Under the pieces are notes generated by a model. It worked only from the letters and a program-made list of their open reading frames with translations. It ran no database searches and was not told the DNA's origin. Positions 14,813 to 21,973 of a stretch of 21,973 nucleotides of DNA are shown here, one piece after another. The stretch lies in the NCBI GenBank assembly GCA_031419715.1, contig JANOLJ010000449.1, positions 1-21,973 on the forward strand, given 5' to 3'. The stretch comes from JAEMQF01 sp031419715 (lineage in GTDB: Bacteria; Pseudomonadota; Gammaproteobacteria; Burkholderiales; Burkholderiaceae_C). The position numbers and the translations under genes are program-made. Within the stretch, counting starts at the first letter, position 1, and each line of letters starts with the position of its first letter.

Positions 14813-15478
14813 TTACCAGGATGCGCCGAAGGCGCTGCGCAACTCGTCGATCTGCACCTCGCTCAACGGCGCGGGGCGAGGCTGCGACATGAGCCAGAGC
14901 CTGGCGGTTTCTTCGAGTTCTTCGAGCGTGGCCATCGCCGCGCCGGGCGACTCGTGCCAGACGTTCGGGCCGAGGCGCTCATGCAACACGGCGCGCAGCG
15001 CGTGGCCGCGTTGCCGCGCGGCGGTGATGGCGTGTGTCAGGTCCTCGGCCAGCGCCGGGTCGCCGGGGCGCCGATAAGGGATGAGCGGCACATGGCCGAC
15101 CTTCATGACGAAGTAGGGCGTGATTGGTGGCAGGGCATCCGCGGCGCTCCACGCACCGGCCAGCGTGAGCGCGACGAGGTGCGTCGAGTGCGTATGGATC
15201 ACGCATCGCGCGTTTGTGTCGGCGGCGTAGATGGCACGGTGCAGCGCCAGCGTTTTGCTCGCTCGCGCGCCGCTCACCTGTTCGCCGCTGGCGCTGACGT
15301 GAGCCAGCGCATCGGCCTGCAAAAACCCGAGGCAGGCGTCGGTGGGCGTGATCAGGAAGCCGCGCCCCTCATTCAAGCGCACGCTGATGTTGCCGGCGGT
15401 GGCGTGCACATAGCCGCGCTCGAACAGGGAGCGGCCGACGCGGCACATCTCGTCGCGCAATGCGGCATCAAGCGCCAT
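14813..15478 (-). CDS. otnC: 3-oxo-tetronate 4-phosphate decarboxylase (OtnC)
   Basis: Class II aldolase-fold decarboxylase giving dihydroxyacetone phosphate and CO2 from 3-oxo-tetronate 4-phosphate. The 221 residues include RVGRSLFERGYVHATAGNISVR, LITPTDACLGFL, SKTLALHRAIY, IHTHSTHLVAL (H95, H97) and VMKVGHVPLIPYRRPGD, which as a set are OtnC-like. At the place of the usual NHG zinc histidine the sequence reads HERLGPNVW, with L169 where H is common in the superfamily. I think this may be normal for OtnC but cannot check. ATG at 15478 was chosen over an in-frame GTG at 15484. Either start overlaps the end of otnK, so translation is coupled. Confidence 0.92.
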   Translation of the reverse strand: MALDAALRDEMCRVGRSLFERGYVHATAGNISVRLNEGRGFLITPTDACLGFLQADALAHVSASGEQVSGARASKTLALHRAIYAADTNARCVIHTHSTHLVALTLAGAWSAADALPPITPYFVMKVGHVPLIPYRRPGDPALAEDLTHAITAARQRGHALRAVLHERLGPNVWHESPGAAMATLEELEETARLWLMSQPRPAPLSEVQIDELRSAFGASW

Positions 15479-16745
15479 GCACACTCATCTTCAGCGCGTC
15501 GGAGAAGAAATCGGGCCCGCCGAAATTGCCCGACTTCAGCGCCAGCCACAGCGGCCGGCCCTGCGCCTGCGTCCAGGGCACGCCCGGGCAGATGCTCGGG
15601 CCGATGCGCAACGCCTCGACGCGCAAGGCCTGCACCACGGCACCGGAAGTTTCGCCACCGGCGACAACCAGGCGCTGCACGCCGCCCTCGATGAGGCGCC
15701 GCGCGATCTGCGCCAAGGCGCCCTCGACCAACGCGCCAGCGTGCGCCATGCCCAGTTCGGTTTGCACCGCTTCGAGTTCAGCCACGCCCGTGGTGGCGTA
15801 GATCAGCACCGGCCCGCGGTCGAGCCGTTCGCGCGCCCAGTTCACCGCCCGGTCCACCACCGGTTCAGAGCGGGCGAGCGCGCGCGGGTCGATCGCCAGC
15901 GCCGGCTGACCCGAACTGCGCCAGGCATCGACCTGGGCGTTCGTTGCGGTGGAGCACGAGCCGGAAATTACCGCGGCGCGGCCGGCCATGCGGTCCAGCA
16001 GCGCCGCCTGCGGGTCGGGGGTGAGCCAGCCGCGTTCGCGGTAGACCTTGGGCAGGCCCAGCGCCAGGCCGGACCCGGCGGTGACCAGCGGCAGGTCGGC
16101 ACAAGCCTGCGCCAGCACATGCAGGTCGGCGTCGGCCAGGCAATCGGCAATCGCGACGCGCACGCCCTGGGCCTGCAAGGCGCTGATCCCCGCCTGCACG
16201 GCCACGGCGCCCTGCGTCACGACGTCGTGTCGCAGCAGCCCCACGCGCTCGACAAACTGCGACTGCAGCACGCGCACCAGGTTCGAGTCGCGCATTGGCG
16301 TGAGCGGGTGGTTGCGCATGCCGGAATCGGAAAGCAACTGATCGCCGACGAACAGGTGGCCACGGTAGATGGTGCGGCCGTTCACCGGGAACGCCGGGCA
16401 GGCGATCGTGAAGTCGCAGGCGAGCGCTTCCATTAGCGCGTCGGTCACCGGGCCGATGTTGCCCTTTGCGGTGGAGTCGAAGGTCGAGCAATACTTGAAG
16501 TAGAAGCGCCGTGCGCCCGCGCCACGCAGCCAGTTCAGTGCCGCCAGCGACGAACGCACCGCGTCGTCAGCTGGCGTGGTGCGCGATTTCAGGGCGACGA
16601 CGACGGCGTCGGCGTCCGGCACACCGGCGTCGGGCACGCCCACCGTGAGCAAGGTGCGCATGCCCGCCTGGACCAGCATGCCGGCGACATCGGTCGCGCC
16701 GGTGAAGTCGTCGGCGATCACGCCGAGCACGATGCGCTTGTTCAT
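15468..16745 (-). CDS. otnK: 3-oxo-tetronate 4-kinase (OtnK, DUF1537 family)
   Basis: Phosphorylates 3-oxo-tetronate at C4 with ATP, providing the substrate of OtnC. The 425 residues have the two-domain DUF1537 architecture: substrate domain with IADDFTGATDVAG (10-22), KYCSTFDSTAKGNIGPV near 84-100 and CPAFPVNGRTIYRGHLFVG. The nucleotide-binding domain has GSCSTATNAQ, VVAGGETSGAVVQAL (G363-G368) and LALKSGNFGGPDFF (404-409 KSGNFG). It overlaps the regulator gene by four bases (ATGA at the junction) and overlaps the otnC start, so it sits in the middle of one transcript. Substrate could also be another four-carbon acid sugar; D-erythronate use is inferred from the neighbours. Confidence 0.94.
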   Translation of the reverse strand: MNKRIVLGVIADDFTGATDVAGMLVQAGMRTLLTVGVPDAGVPDADAVVVALKSRTTPADDAVRSSLAALNWLRGAGARRFYFKYCSTFDSTAKGNIGPVTDALMEALACDFTIACPAFPVNGRTIYRGHLFVGDQLLSDSGMRNHPLTPMRDSNLVRVLQSQFVERVGLLRHDVVTQGAVAVQAGISALQAQGVRVAIADCLADADLHVLAQACADLPLVTAGSGLALGLPKVYRERGWLTPDPQAALLDRMAGRAAVISGSCSTATNAQVDAWRSSGQPALAIDPRALARSEPVVDRAVNWARERLDRGPVLIYATTGVAELEAVQTELGMAHAGALVEGALAQIARRLIEGGVQRLVVAGGETSGAVVQALRVEALRIGPSICPGVPWTQAQGRPLWLALKSGNFGGPDFFSDALKMSVHGA

Positions 16746-17512
16746 GCGGGTAGCGTCCTGGTCGTTCGTGGCTTGCGGGTTCTGCCGATTCTTGCACCAA
16801 CCTTGTCTGGCGGCAGCGCTGCGCCATTCTCAAGCCGCCATTGGCCGCGCCGCAGGTGCTCGGTCGCGCAGCGTCGCGCCGCATCGGCGTCGCGCGCCGC
16901 GATGGCCTCGACGATCGCGCGGTGTTCGGCGCGCACTTGCTGCAAGAACTCCGGGTGCTGCGCTTCGTTGCCCTTGGTGATGCGCATCGCCTCACGCAGG
17001 TACTGCTCAAGAAAGCTGAGCAGCCGGGCGAACTGCGGGTTGCCAGTGGATTCGGCGATGGCGCAATGAAACGCCATGTCTTCGTCGACGCCGTCGCGGC
17101 CTTGCGCCATCGCGGTGTCGATCGCCAGCAGCGCGCGCTTGAGGGTGCGCACCTGCTCGCGCGTGGCGCGCTCGGCCGCCAGCGCCGCCATCTCGCCCTC
17201 CAGCACGCGGCGCAGCTCCACGACCTGGATCACCGCGGTCATGGATTCCAGCACGCTCGGGTCAAAGGCCAGCGGCTGGTGCAACGGCGGCGCGGCAACA
17301 AAGACCCCTGAGCCCTGGCGTGAGCGCACCAGGCCGCGCGACTTGAGCTGGTGCACCGCCTCGCGCACGACGGTGCGCGACACGCCGTGCTGCAATGCGA
17401 TCTGGGTTTCGGTGGGCAGCCGGTCGCCGGGGCCGAGCGCGCCGGAATCAAGCTGCGCCGCGAGCAGGCTCGCGAGCCGGTCTGACAGACGCTCGGCGAC
17501 CAAAATTGGCAT
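16742..17512 (-). CDS. GntR-type (FadR subfamily) transcriptional regulator
   Basis: DNA-binding regulator, probably sensing an acid-sugar intermediate. The 256 residues have a winged helix at about 5-75 (TETQIALQHGVSRTVVREAVHQL, then GSGVFV) and an all-helical FCD ligand domain at about 95-225. Metal-ligand candidates of the FCD type are all present: D145, H149 (EDMAFHCAIAESTGN), H197 (AEHRAIVEAI) and H219 (ATEHL). It begins the minus-strand operon and is divergent from the ABC importer genes, so it likely controls both and itself. Repression relieved by ligand is the common mode but not shown by sequence. Confidence 0.95.
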   Translation of the reverse strand: MPILVAERLSDRLASLLAAQLDSGALGPGDRLPTETQIALQHGVSRTVVREAVHQLKSRGLVRSRQGSGVFVAAPPLHQPLAFDPSVLESMTAVIQVVELRRVLEGEMAALAAERATREQVRTLKRALLAIDTAMAQGRDGVDEDMAFHCAIAESTGNPQFARLLSFLEQYLREAMRITKGNEAQHPEFLQQVRAEHRAIVEAIAARDADAARRCATEHLRRGQWRLENGAALPPDKVGARIGRTRKPRTTRTLPA

Positions 17513-17559
17513 GATGGTCAGGTTATCACATGACTTTTCCCGCCGGCAACGGGTAACTA

Positions 17560-17574
17560 CCGAGCGACGCTCGG
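17560..17574. promoter_or_regulatory. perfect 15-base palindrome, candidate operator
   Basis: CCGAGCGACGCTCGG has seven-base arms around one central base, in the intergenic region between the divergent gntR and ABC genes. A second short dyad, CGACGCTATCGTCG (17581-17594), follows seven bases later. Neither shows the GT...AC pattern common for FadR-type operators, so the call rests on symmetry and place. Confidence 0.4.
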
Positions 17575-17612
17575 GCCCATCGACGCTATCGTCGCCTGGA
17601 CAGGCTGGCGTC

Positions 17613-17682
17613 AGCCGGTCGGTGGTAGCCGGTCGGGGTCAGCCAGTCGGTGCCAACCAGTGGGTGTCAGCAAGTATTAGCC
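17613..17682. repeat. five-unit 14-base tandem repeat upstream of the ABC importer
   Basis: Five consecutive units of exactly 14 bases run from 17613: AGCCGGTCGGTGGT, AGCCGGTCGGGGTC, AGCCAGTCGGTGCC, AACCAGTGGGTGTC, then AGCAAGTATTAGCC. They decay in match toward the gene. A poorer unit may precede at 17599. The array ends 18 bases before the ATG of the ATPase gene, so it lies in the leader or promoter. Confidence 0.85.
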
Positions 17683-17700
17683 AGGGTGAGGCGTGAGCGT

Positions 17701-18774
<1,074 letters not shown>

Positions 18775-18848
18775 CTGTTCTTGCGACCCAGACCCGCGCT
18801 GAGCGTTCCCGTTTCCAGCGTCAACCCCCGCGTTCCACAAGGAGACTC

Positions 18849-20180
18849 ATGATGACCCCATTCAATCGCCGCAAATTCCTCGAAAGCTCCGCCGGCGTTG
18901 CCGCCGCGGCCACGATCGGCACCGGTGCCGCCGTCCTGGCGCCGGCAGTGCACGCGCAGGCGCTTGCCTTCAAGCCCGAAAAGGGCGCCAAGCTGCGCGT
19001 GCTGCGCTGGAGCCGCTTCGTGCAGGGCGACATCGACGCCTACATGGTGAACGTCAAGAAGTTCACCGAGAAGACGGGCATCGAAGTGCGCGTTGACAAC
19101 GAAGGCTGGGAAGACGTGCGCCCGAAGGCCGCGGTGGCCGCCAACACCGGCGCCGGGCCCGACATCATTCTGTCGACGAACGACGACGCGAACCTCTACC
19201 CCGAGAAGCTGCTCGACGTGACCGATCTCGCCACCTATCTCGGCAAGAAATACGGCGGCTGGTACCCGGCGTGTGAGGCCTACCTGCGCCCCGACGGCAA
19301 GAAGTGGATAGGCATCGCCCTGGGTGCTGCCGGTGCGATGCTGGTGTACCGCCAGAGCATGGTCAAAGCGGCTGGCTTCGACACCTTCCCGAAAGACACC
19401 GCCGGCTACCTCAGCATGCTCAAGGCCTTGCACGCCAAGGGTACGCCCGGCGGCATGGCGCTGGGCAACGCGACGGGCGACGGCCTGTGGTGCAACTGGC
19501 TGATCTGGTCGCACGGCGGGCAGCTCGTCGACAAGAGCAACAAGGTCGTGATCGACAGCGCCGAAACGCTCAGAGCGCTCGAATACGCGAAAGAGATGTA
19601 CGCGACCTTCATTCCGGGCACGTTGTCGTGGCTCGATCCTAACAACAACAAGGCCTTCCTCGACGGCCAGATCAGCGTGACGAACAACGGCATCTCGATC
19701 TACTACGCGACCAAGACCTCGGCCGATCAGAAAGTCAAGGATCTCAGGGAAGACGTGTACCACGCGCAATACCCGATCGGGCCGGTGGGCGTGCCGACCG
19801 AGTCGCACCTGTTCTTCAACCAAATGATCATGAAGTACACGAAGTTCCCGCAGGCAGCGAAGGAGTTTCTGCGCTTCATGATGGAGCAGGAGCAGTTCGA
19901 CCCGTGGCTCACGGCTGCTGGCGCCTACATCGCGCCACCGCTGGCGGAGTACGCGAAGGTGGGAATCTTCACCTCCGACCCGAAGCACACGCCGTACCGC
20001 GACTGCCTGAAGAACCTGCGCCCGGCCGGTTACGCCGGAACGCTGGGTTATGCATCGGCAGGCGCCGCGGCTGACTTCATCGTCGTGAACATGGTCGCGG
20101 AAGCCGCGAGCGGCTCGAAGACGCCCAAGGAAGCGGCCGAGCGCGCGCAGAAGCGAGCCGAGCGTTACTACAAGGTTTGA
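18849..20180 (+). CDS. Tat-exported carbohydrate ABC substrate-binding protein
   Basis: Periplasmic binding protein of the extracellular solute-binding family 1 group. The 443-residue product starts with a twin-arginine signal (FNRRKFLESSAG, then an Ala-rich hydrophobic stretch, AVHA before Q37), so it is probably folded before export. No lipobox cysteine is seen. The mature part has LRVLRWSRFVQGDIDAYM, FTEKTGIEVRVDNEGWEDVRPKAAVAANTGAGPDIIL and YPEKLLDVTDL, as is usual in the family. AAGGAG (18839-18844) decides the start; an ATG directly follows the first ATG. The gene is 74 bases after the ATPase gene. Substrate is unknown; an acid sugar or polyol is suggested by the divergent otn operon. 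Confidence 0.95.
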   Translation: MMTPFNRRKFLESSAGVAAAATIGTGAAVLAPAVHAQALAFKPEKGAKLRVLRWSRFVQGDIDAYMVNVKKFTEKTGIEVRVDNEGWEDVRPKAAVAANTGAGPDIILSTNDDANLYPEKLLDVTDLATYLGKKYGGWYPACEAYLRPDGKKWIGIALGAAGAMLVYRQSMVKAAGFDTFPKDTAGYLSMLKALHAKGTPGGMALGNATGDGLWCNWLIWSHGGQLVDKSNKVVIDSAETLRALEYAKEMYATFIPGTLSWLDPNNNKAFLDGQISVTNNGISIYYATKTSADQKVKDLREDVYHAQYPIGPVGVPTESHLFFNQMIMKYTKFPQAAKEFLRFMMEQEQFDPWLTAAGAYIAPPLAEYAKVGIFTSDPKHTPYRDCLKNLRPAGYAGTLGYASAGAAADFIVVNMVAEAASGSKTPKEAAERAQKRAERYYKV

Positions 20181-20196
20181 TCCCTCGGAGAAGTTC

Positions 20197-20259
20197 GTGG
20201 ATACCGGCTTTCGCCGGCATGACACTTGCATCGTCATCCCGGCGAGCGCCGGGATCCAC
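20197..20259. repeat. pair of inverted REP-type repeats between binding protein and permease genes
   Basis: Copy one (20197-20223) reads GTGGATACCGGC...CCGGCATGAC. The reverse complement of copy two (20233-20259) matches it at 23 of 27 positions, so the copies face each other. Each has an internal hairpin: CCGGC-TTTC-GCCGG in copy one, CCCGGC-GAGC-GCCGGG in copy two. They lie 17 bases after the binding-protein stop and 54 bases before the permease start. Confidence 0.85.
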
Positions 20260-20312
20260 CGCTTCGATCAACAAGTGTTTCAACGAGTGGCTACGGCGCC
20301 GGTCGATTCTCA

Positions 20313-21215
20313 ATGCTAGAAAAACTCCAGAACAGTCGCAACGCGCTCGGCCTGGTCTTCATGCTGCCGGCCGCCGTGTTGTTGCTGTTGTTCTTGACCT
20401 ATCCGCTCGGCCTGGGTGTGTGGCTGGGCTTCACTGACGCCAAGGTCGGTCGGCCGGGGCAGTGGATCGGCATTGAGAATTACGTCTATCTCGCCACCGA
20501 CCATGTCACACAGCTCGCACTGTTCAACACACTGTTCTACACGACGATCGCCAGCGTCCTGAAGTTCTTCCTCGGCCTGTGGCTCGCGCTGCTGCTGAAC
20601 AAGAACATCCGCTGCAAGAGTTTCTTCCGCGCCGTCATCCTGCTGCCCTACATCGTGCCGACGGCCTTGTCGGCGATCGCGTTCTGGTGGATCTTCGATG
20701 CGCAGTTCTCCATCATCAGCTGGGTGCTGGTGAAGATGGGCTGGATCGACCACTACATCGACTTTCTCGGCAGCCCGTGGAATGCGCGCTTTTCCGTGAT
20801 CGCCGCGAACGTGTGGCGTGGCGTGCCCTTCGTCGCGATCACGCTGCTCGCCGGCCAGCAGACGATCTCGCCGTCGTACTACGAAGCCTCGGCGATCGAC
20901 GGTGCGACGCCGTGGCAGCAGTTCCGCCACGTCACGATGCCGCTGCTCACGCCCATCATTGCCGTCGTGATGACGTTCTCGGTGCTGTTCACCTTCACCG
21001 ACTTCCAGTTGATCTACGTCATCACGCGCGGCGGCCCGCTGAACGCGACGCACCTGATGGCCACACTGTCGTTCCAGCGCGCCATTTCCGGCGGCGCGCT
21101 CGGCGAGGGCGCGGCGATCTCGATCGCGATGGTGCCGTTCCTGCTGGCCGCCATCATGTTCAGCTACTTCGGGTTGCAACGCCGCACCTGGCAACAAGGA
21201 GGGGCGGACAAATGA
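20313..21215 (+). CDS. carbohydrate ABC transporter permease (MalF-like)
   Basis: Inner-membrane channel subunit. The 300 residues have about six helices, beginning LGLVFMLPAAVLLLLFLTYPLGLGVWLGF. The EAA loop that docks to the ATPase is YYEASAIDGATPWQQFRHVTMPLLTP near 218-243. ATG at 20313 starts MLEKLQNSRN; the frame is open upstream through the REP pair, but no protein-like sequence is there and I rejected longer starts. No strong ribosome site is visible. Its stop overlaps the next permease start (ATGA). Confidence 0.95.
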   Translation: MLEKLQNSRNALGLVFMLPAAVLLLLFLTYPLGLGVWLGFTDAKVGRPGQWIGIENYVYLATDHVTQLALFNTLFYTTIASVLKFFLGLWLALLLNKNIRCKSFFRAVILLPYIVPTALSAIAFWWIFDAQFSIISWVLVKMGWIDHYIDFLGSPWNARFSVIAANVWRGVPFVAITLLAGQQTISPSYYEASAIDGATPWQQFRHVTMPLLTPIIAVVMTFSVLFTFTDFQLIYVITRGGPLNATHLMATLSFQRAISGGALGEGAAISIAMVPFLLAAIMFSYFGLQRRTWQQGGADK

Positions 21216-21973
21216 GCAGTGCCATCAGCAATGCCGATATGGGTGGCATGGGGTTTCTCGACTCCACACCGCGCAAACTGGTCACCGTCTACCTGCCGCT
21301 GTTCATCTTCCTGTTCGTGCTGCTGTTTCCGTTTTACTGGATGGCCGTCACGTCGTTCAAGCCGAACAACGAACTGCTCTCGCGTGACGGCAATCCGTTC
21401 TGGGTCATCGAGCCCACACTCGCGCATGTGAAGAAGCTGCTGTTCGACACGGCCTATCCGCAGTGGATGTGGAACACGGTGCTGGTGTCGGTGGTCTCCA
21501 CGTTCTTCTCGCTCTTCGCCTCGGTGCTGGCCGCCTATGCGATCGAGCGCCTGCGCTTTTCGGGGGCGAAGAATGTCGGCCTGGCGATCTTTCTTGCCTA
21601 CCTCGTGCCGCCGTCGATTCTGTTCATTCCGCTGGCATCCGTCGTGTTTCAGCTCGGCTTGTTCGACACCCGGTTGGCGCTGATCCTGACCTACCCGACC
21701 TTCCTGATCCCGTTTTGCACCTGGCTGCTGATGGGTTACTTCCGCACGATACCGTTCGAGCTTGAGGAATGCGCGCTCATCGACGGCGCGACGCGTTGGC
21801 AAAGTCTCACGCGCATCATCTTGCCGCTCGCGATTCCCGGTCTCATCTCCGCGGCGATCTTCTGCCTCACTTTATGTTGGAATGAGTTCATCTACGCACT
21901 CACCTTCATCAACACCACTGACAAGAAAACGGTGCCGGTGGCGATCCTGTCGGCCTTCACCGATGGCGATCAA
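21212..21973 (+). CDS. carbohydrate ABC transporter permease (MalG-like), 3' end cut off
   Basis: Second channel subunit; 254 codons are visible and the reading continues past the window end. The first helix is LVTVYLPLFIFLFVLLFPFYWMAVTSFKP, with the TSFKP turn typical of MalG-type permeases. The EAA loop reads ELEECALIDGATRWQSLTRIILPLAIPG, followed by a helix and WNEFIYALTFI. ATG at 21212 overlaps the stop of the first permease and has AAGGAGGGG upstream. It completes an ATPase, binding protein, two-permease set. Further operon genes may lie beyond the window. Confidence 0.95.
   Translation, partial: MSSAISNADMGGMGFLDSTPRKLVTVYLPLFIFLFVLLFPFYWMAVTSFKPNNELLSRDGNPFWVIEPTLAHVKKLLFDTAYPQWMWNTVLVSVVSTFFSLFASVLAAYAIERLRFSGAKNVGLAIFLAYLVPPSILFIPLASVVFQLGLFDTRLALILTYPTFLIPFCTWLLMGYFRTIPFELEECALIDGATRWQSLTRIILPLAIPGLISAAIFCLTLCWNEFIYALTFINTTDKKTVPVAILSAFTDGDQ

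Noticed and set aside
17521..17540. GTCA...TGAC near the gntR start as a FadR-type operator
   Set aside because: Arms are only four bases and the GT-N3-AC spacing of FadR-type sites is absent; the nearby 15-base palindrome is stronger.

Overview
The window is visibly GC-rich DNA from a betaproteobacterium, most likely Burkholderiales (Comamonadaceae-like). The support is the housekeeping set (apaH, a DUF1415 protein, a DUF3014 protein, a periplasmic FKBP isomerase), the codon use, and short REP-type repeats of the 'GGATxCCGGC...GCCGGxATGAC' kind. No genus can be fixed without a search.

Left edge (1-1167): a P4-type tyrosine integrase runs off the left end and starts 168 bases from the 3' end of a tRNA-Ser(UGA) gene. 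This is the usual boundary of an integrated genomic island. The island would extend leftward out of the window, and bases right of the tRNA look like ordinary chromosome.

Middle (1192-9836): mostly unrelated genes. In order they are a class II aldolase/adducin protein, ApaH, a CNNM/CorC-type transporter protein, a membrane-anchored DUF2726 protein, a secreted FKBP isomerase, a small predicted outer-membrane protein, a two-helix membrane protein, a DUF3014 protein, a PLP-dependent threonine/serine dehydratase and a DUF1415 protein. A possible alternative-pairing RNA leader lies ahead of the two-helix protein.

Right half (9845-21973): a catabolic locus for acid sugars. On the minus strand a FadR-type GntR regulator is followed by otnK, otnC, otnI, denD and a second short-chain dehydrogenase, tightly packed with several start/stop overlaps. 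Together OtnI, OtnK, OtnC and DenD make the known route from D-erythronate through 2-oxo- and 3-oxo-tetronate to 3-oxo-tetronate 4-phosphate and then dihydroxyacetone phosphate plus CO2. Divergent from the regulator, on the plus strand, is a carbohydrate (CUT1-like) ABC importer: ATPase, Tat-exported binding protein and two permeases, the last cut by the window end. The shared 188-base control region holds two short palindromes and a run of 14-base tandem repeats next to the ATPase gene. Downstream of the catabolic operon, past a 13-bp hairpin, come a LysE-family exporter and a mandelate racemase-family enolase. These two are separated by a 554-base gene-free stretch holding a large, exactly symmetric inverted repeat.

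The most interesting reading is that this is an acid-sugar island-like operon pairing the otn/den pathway with a CUT1 ABC importer, an extra dehydrogenase, an exporter and an enolase-superfamily enzyme. A REP pair sits between the binding-protein and permease genes, as in the malE-malF gap of Escherichia coli. The import substrate is not known from sequence.
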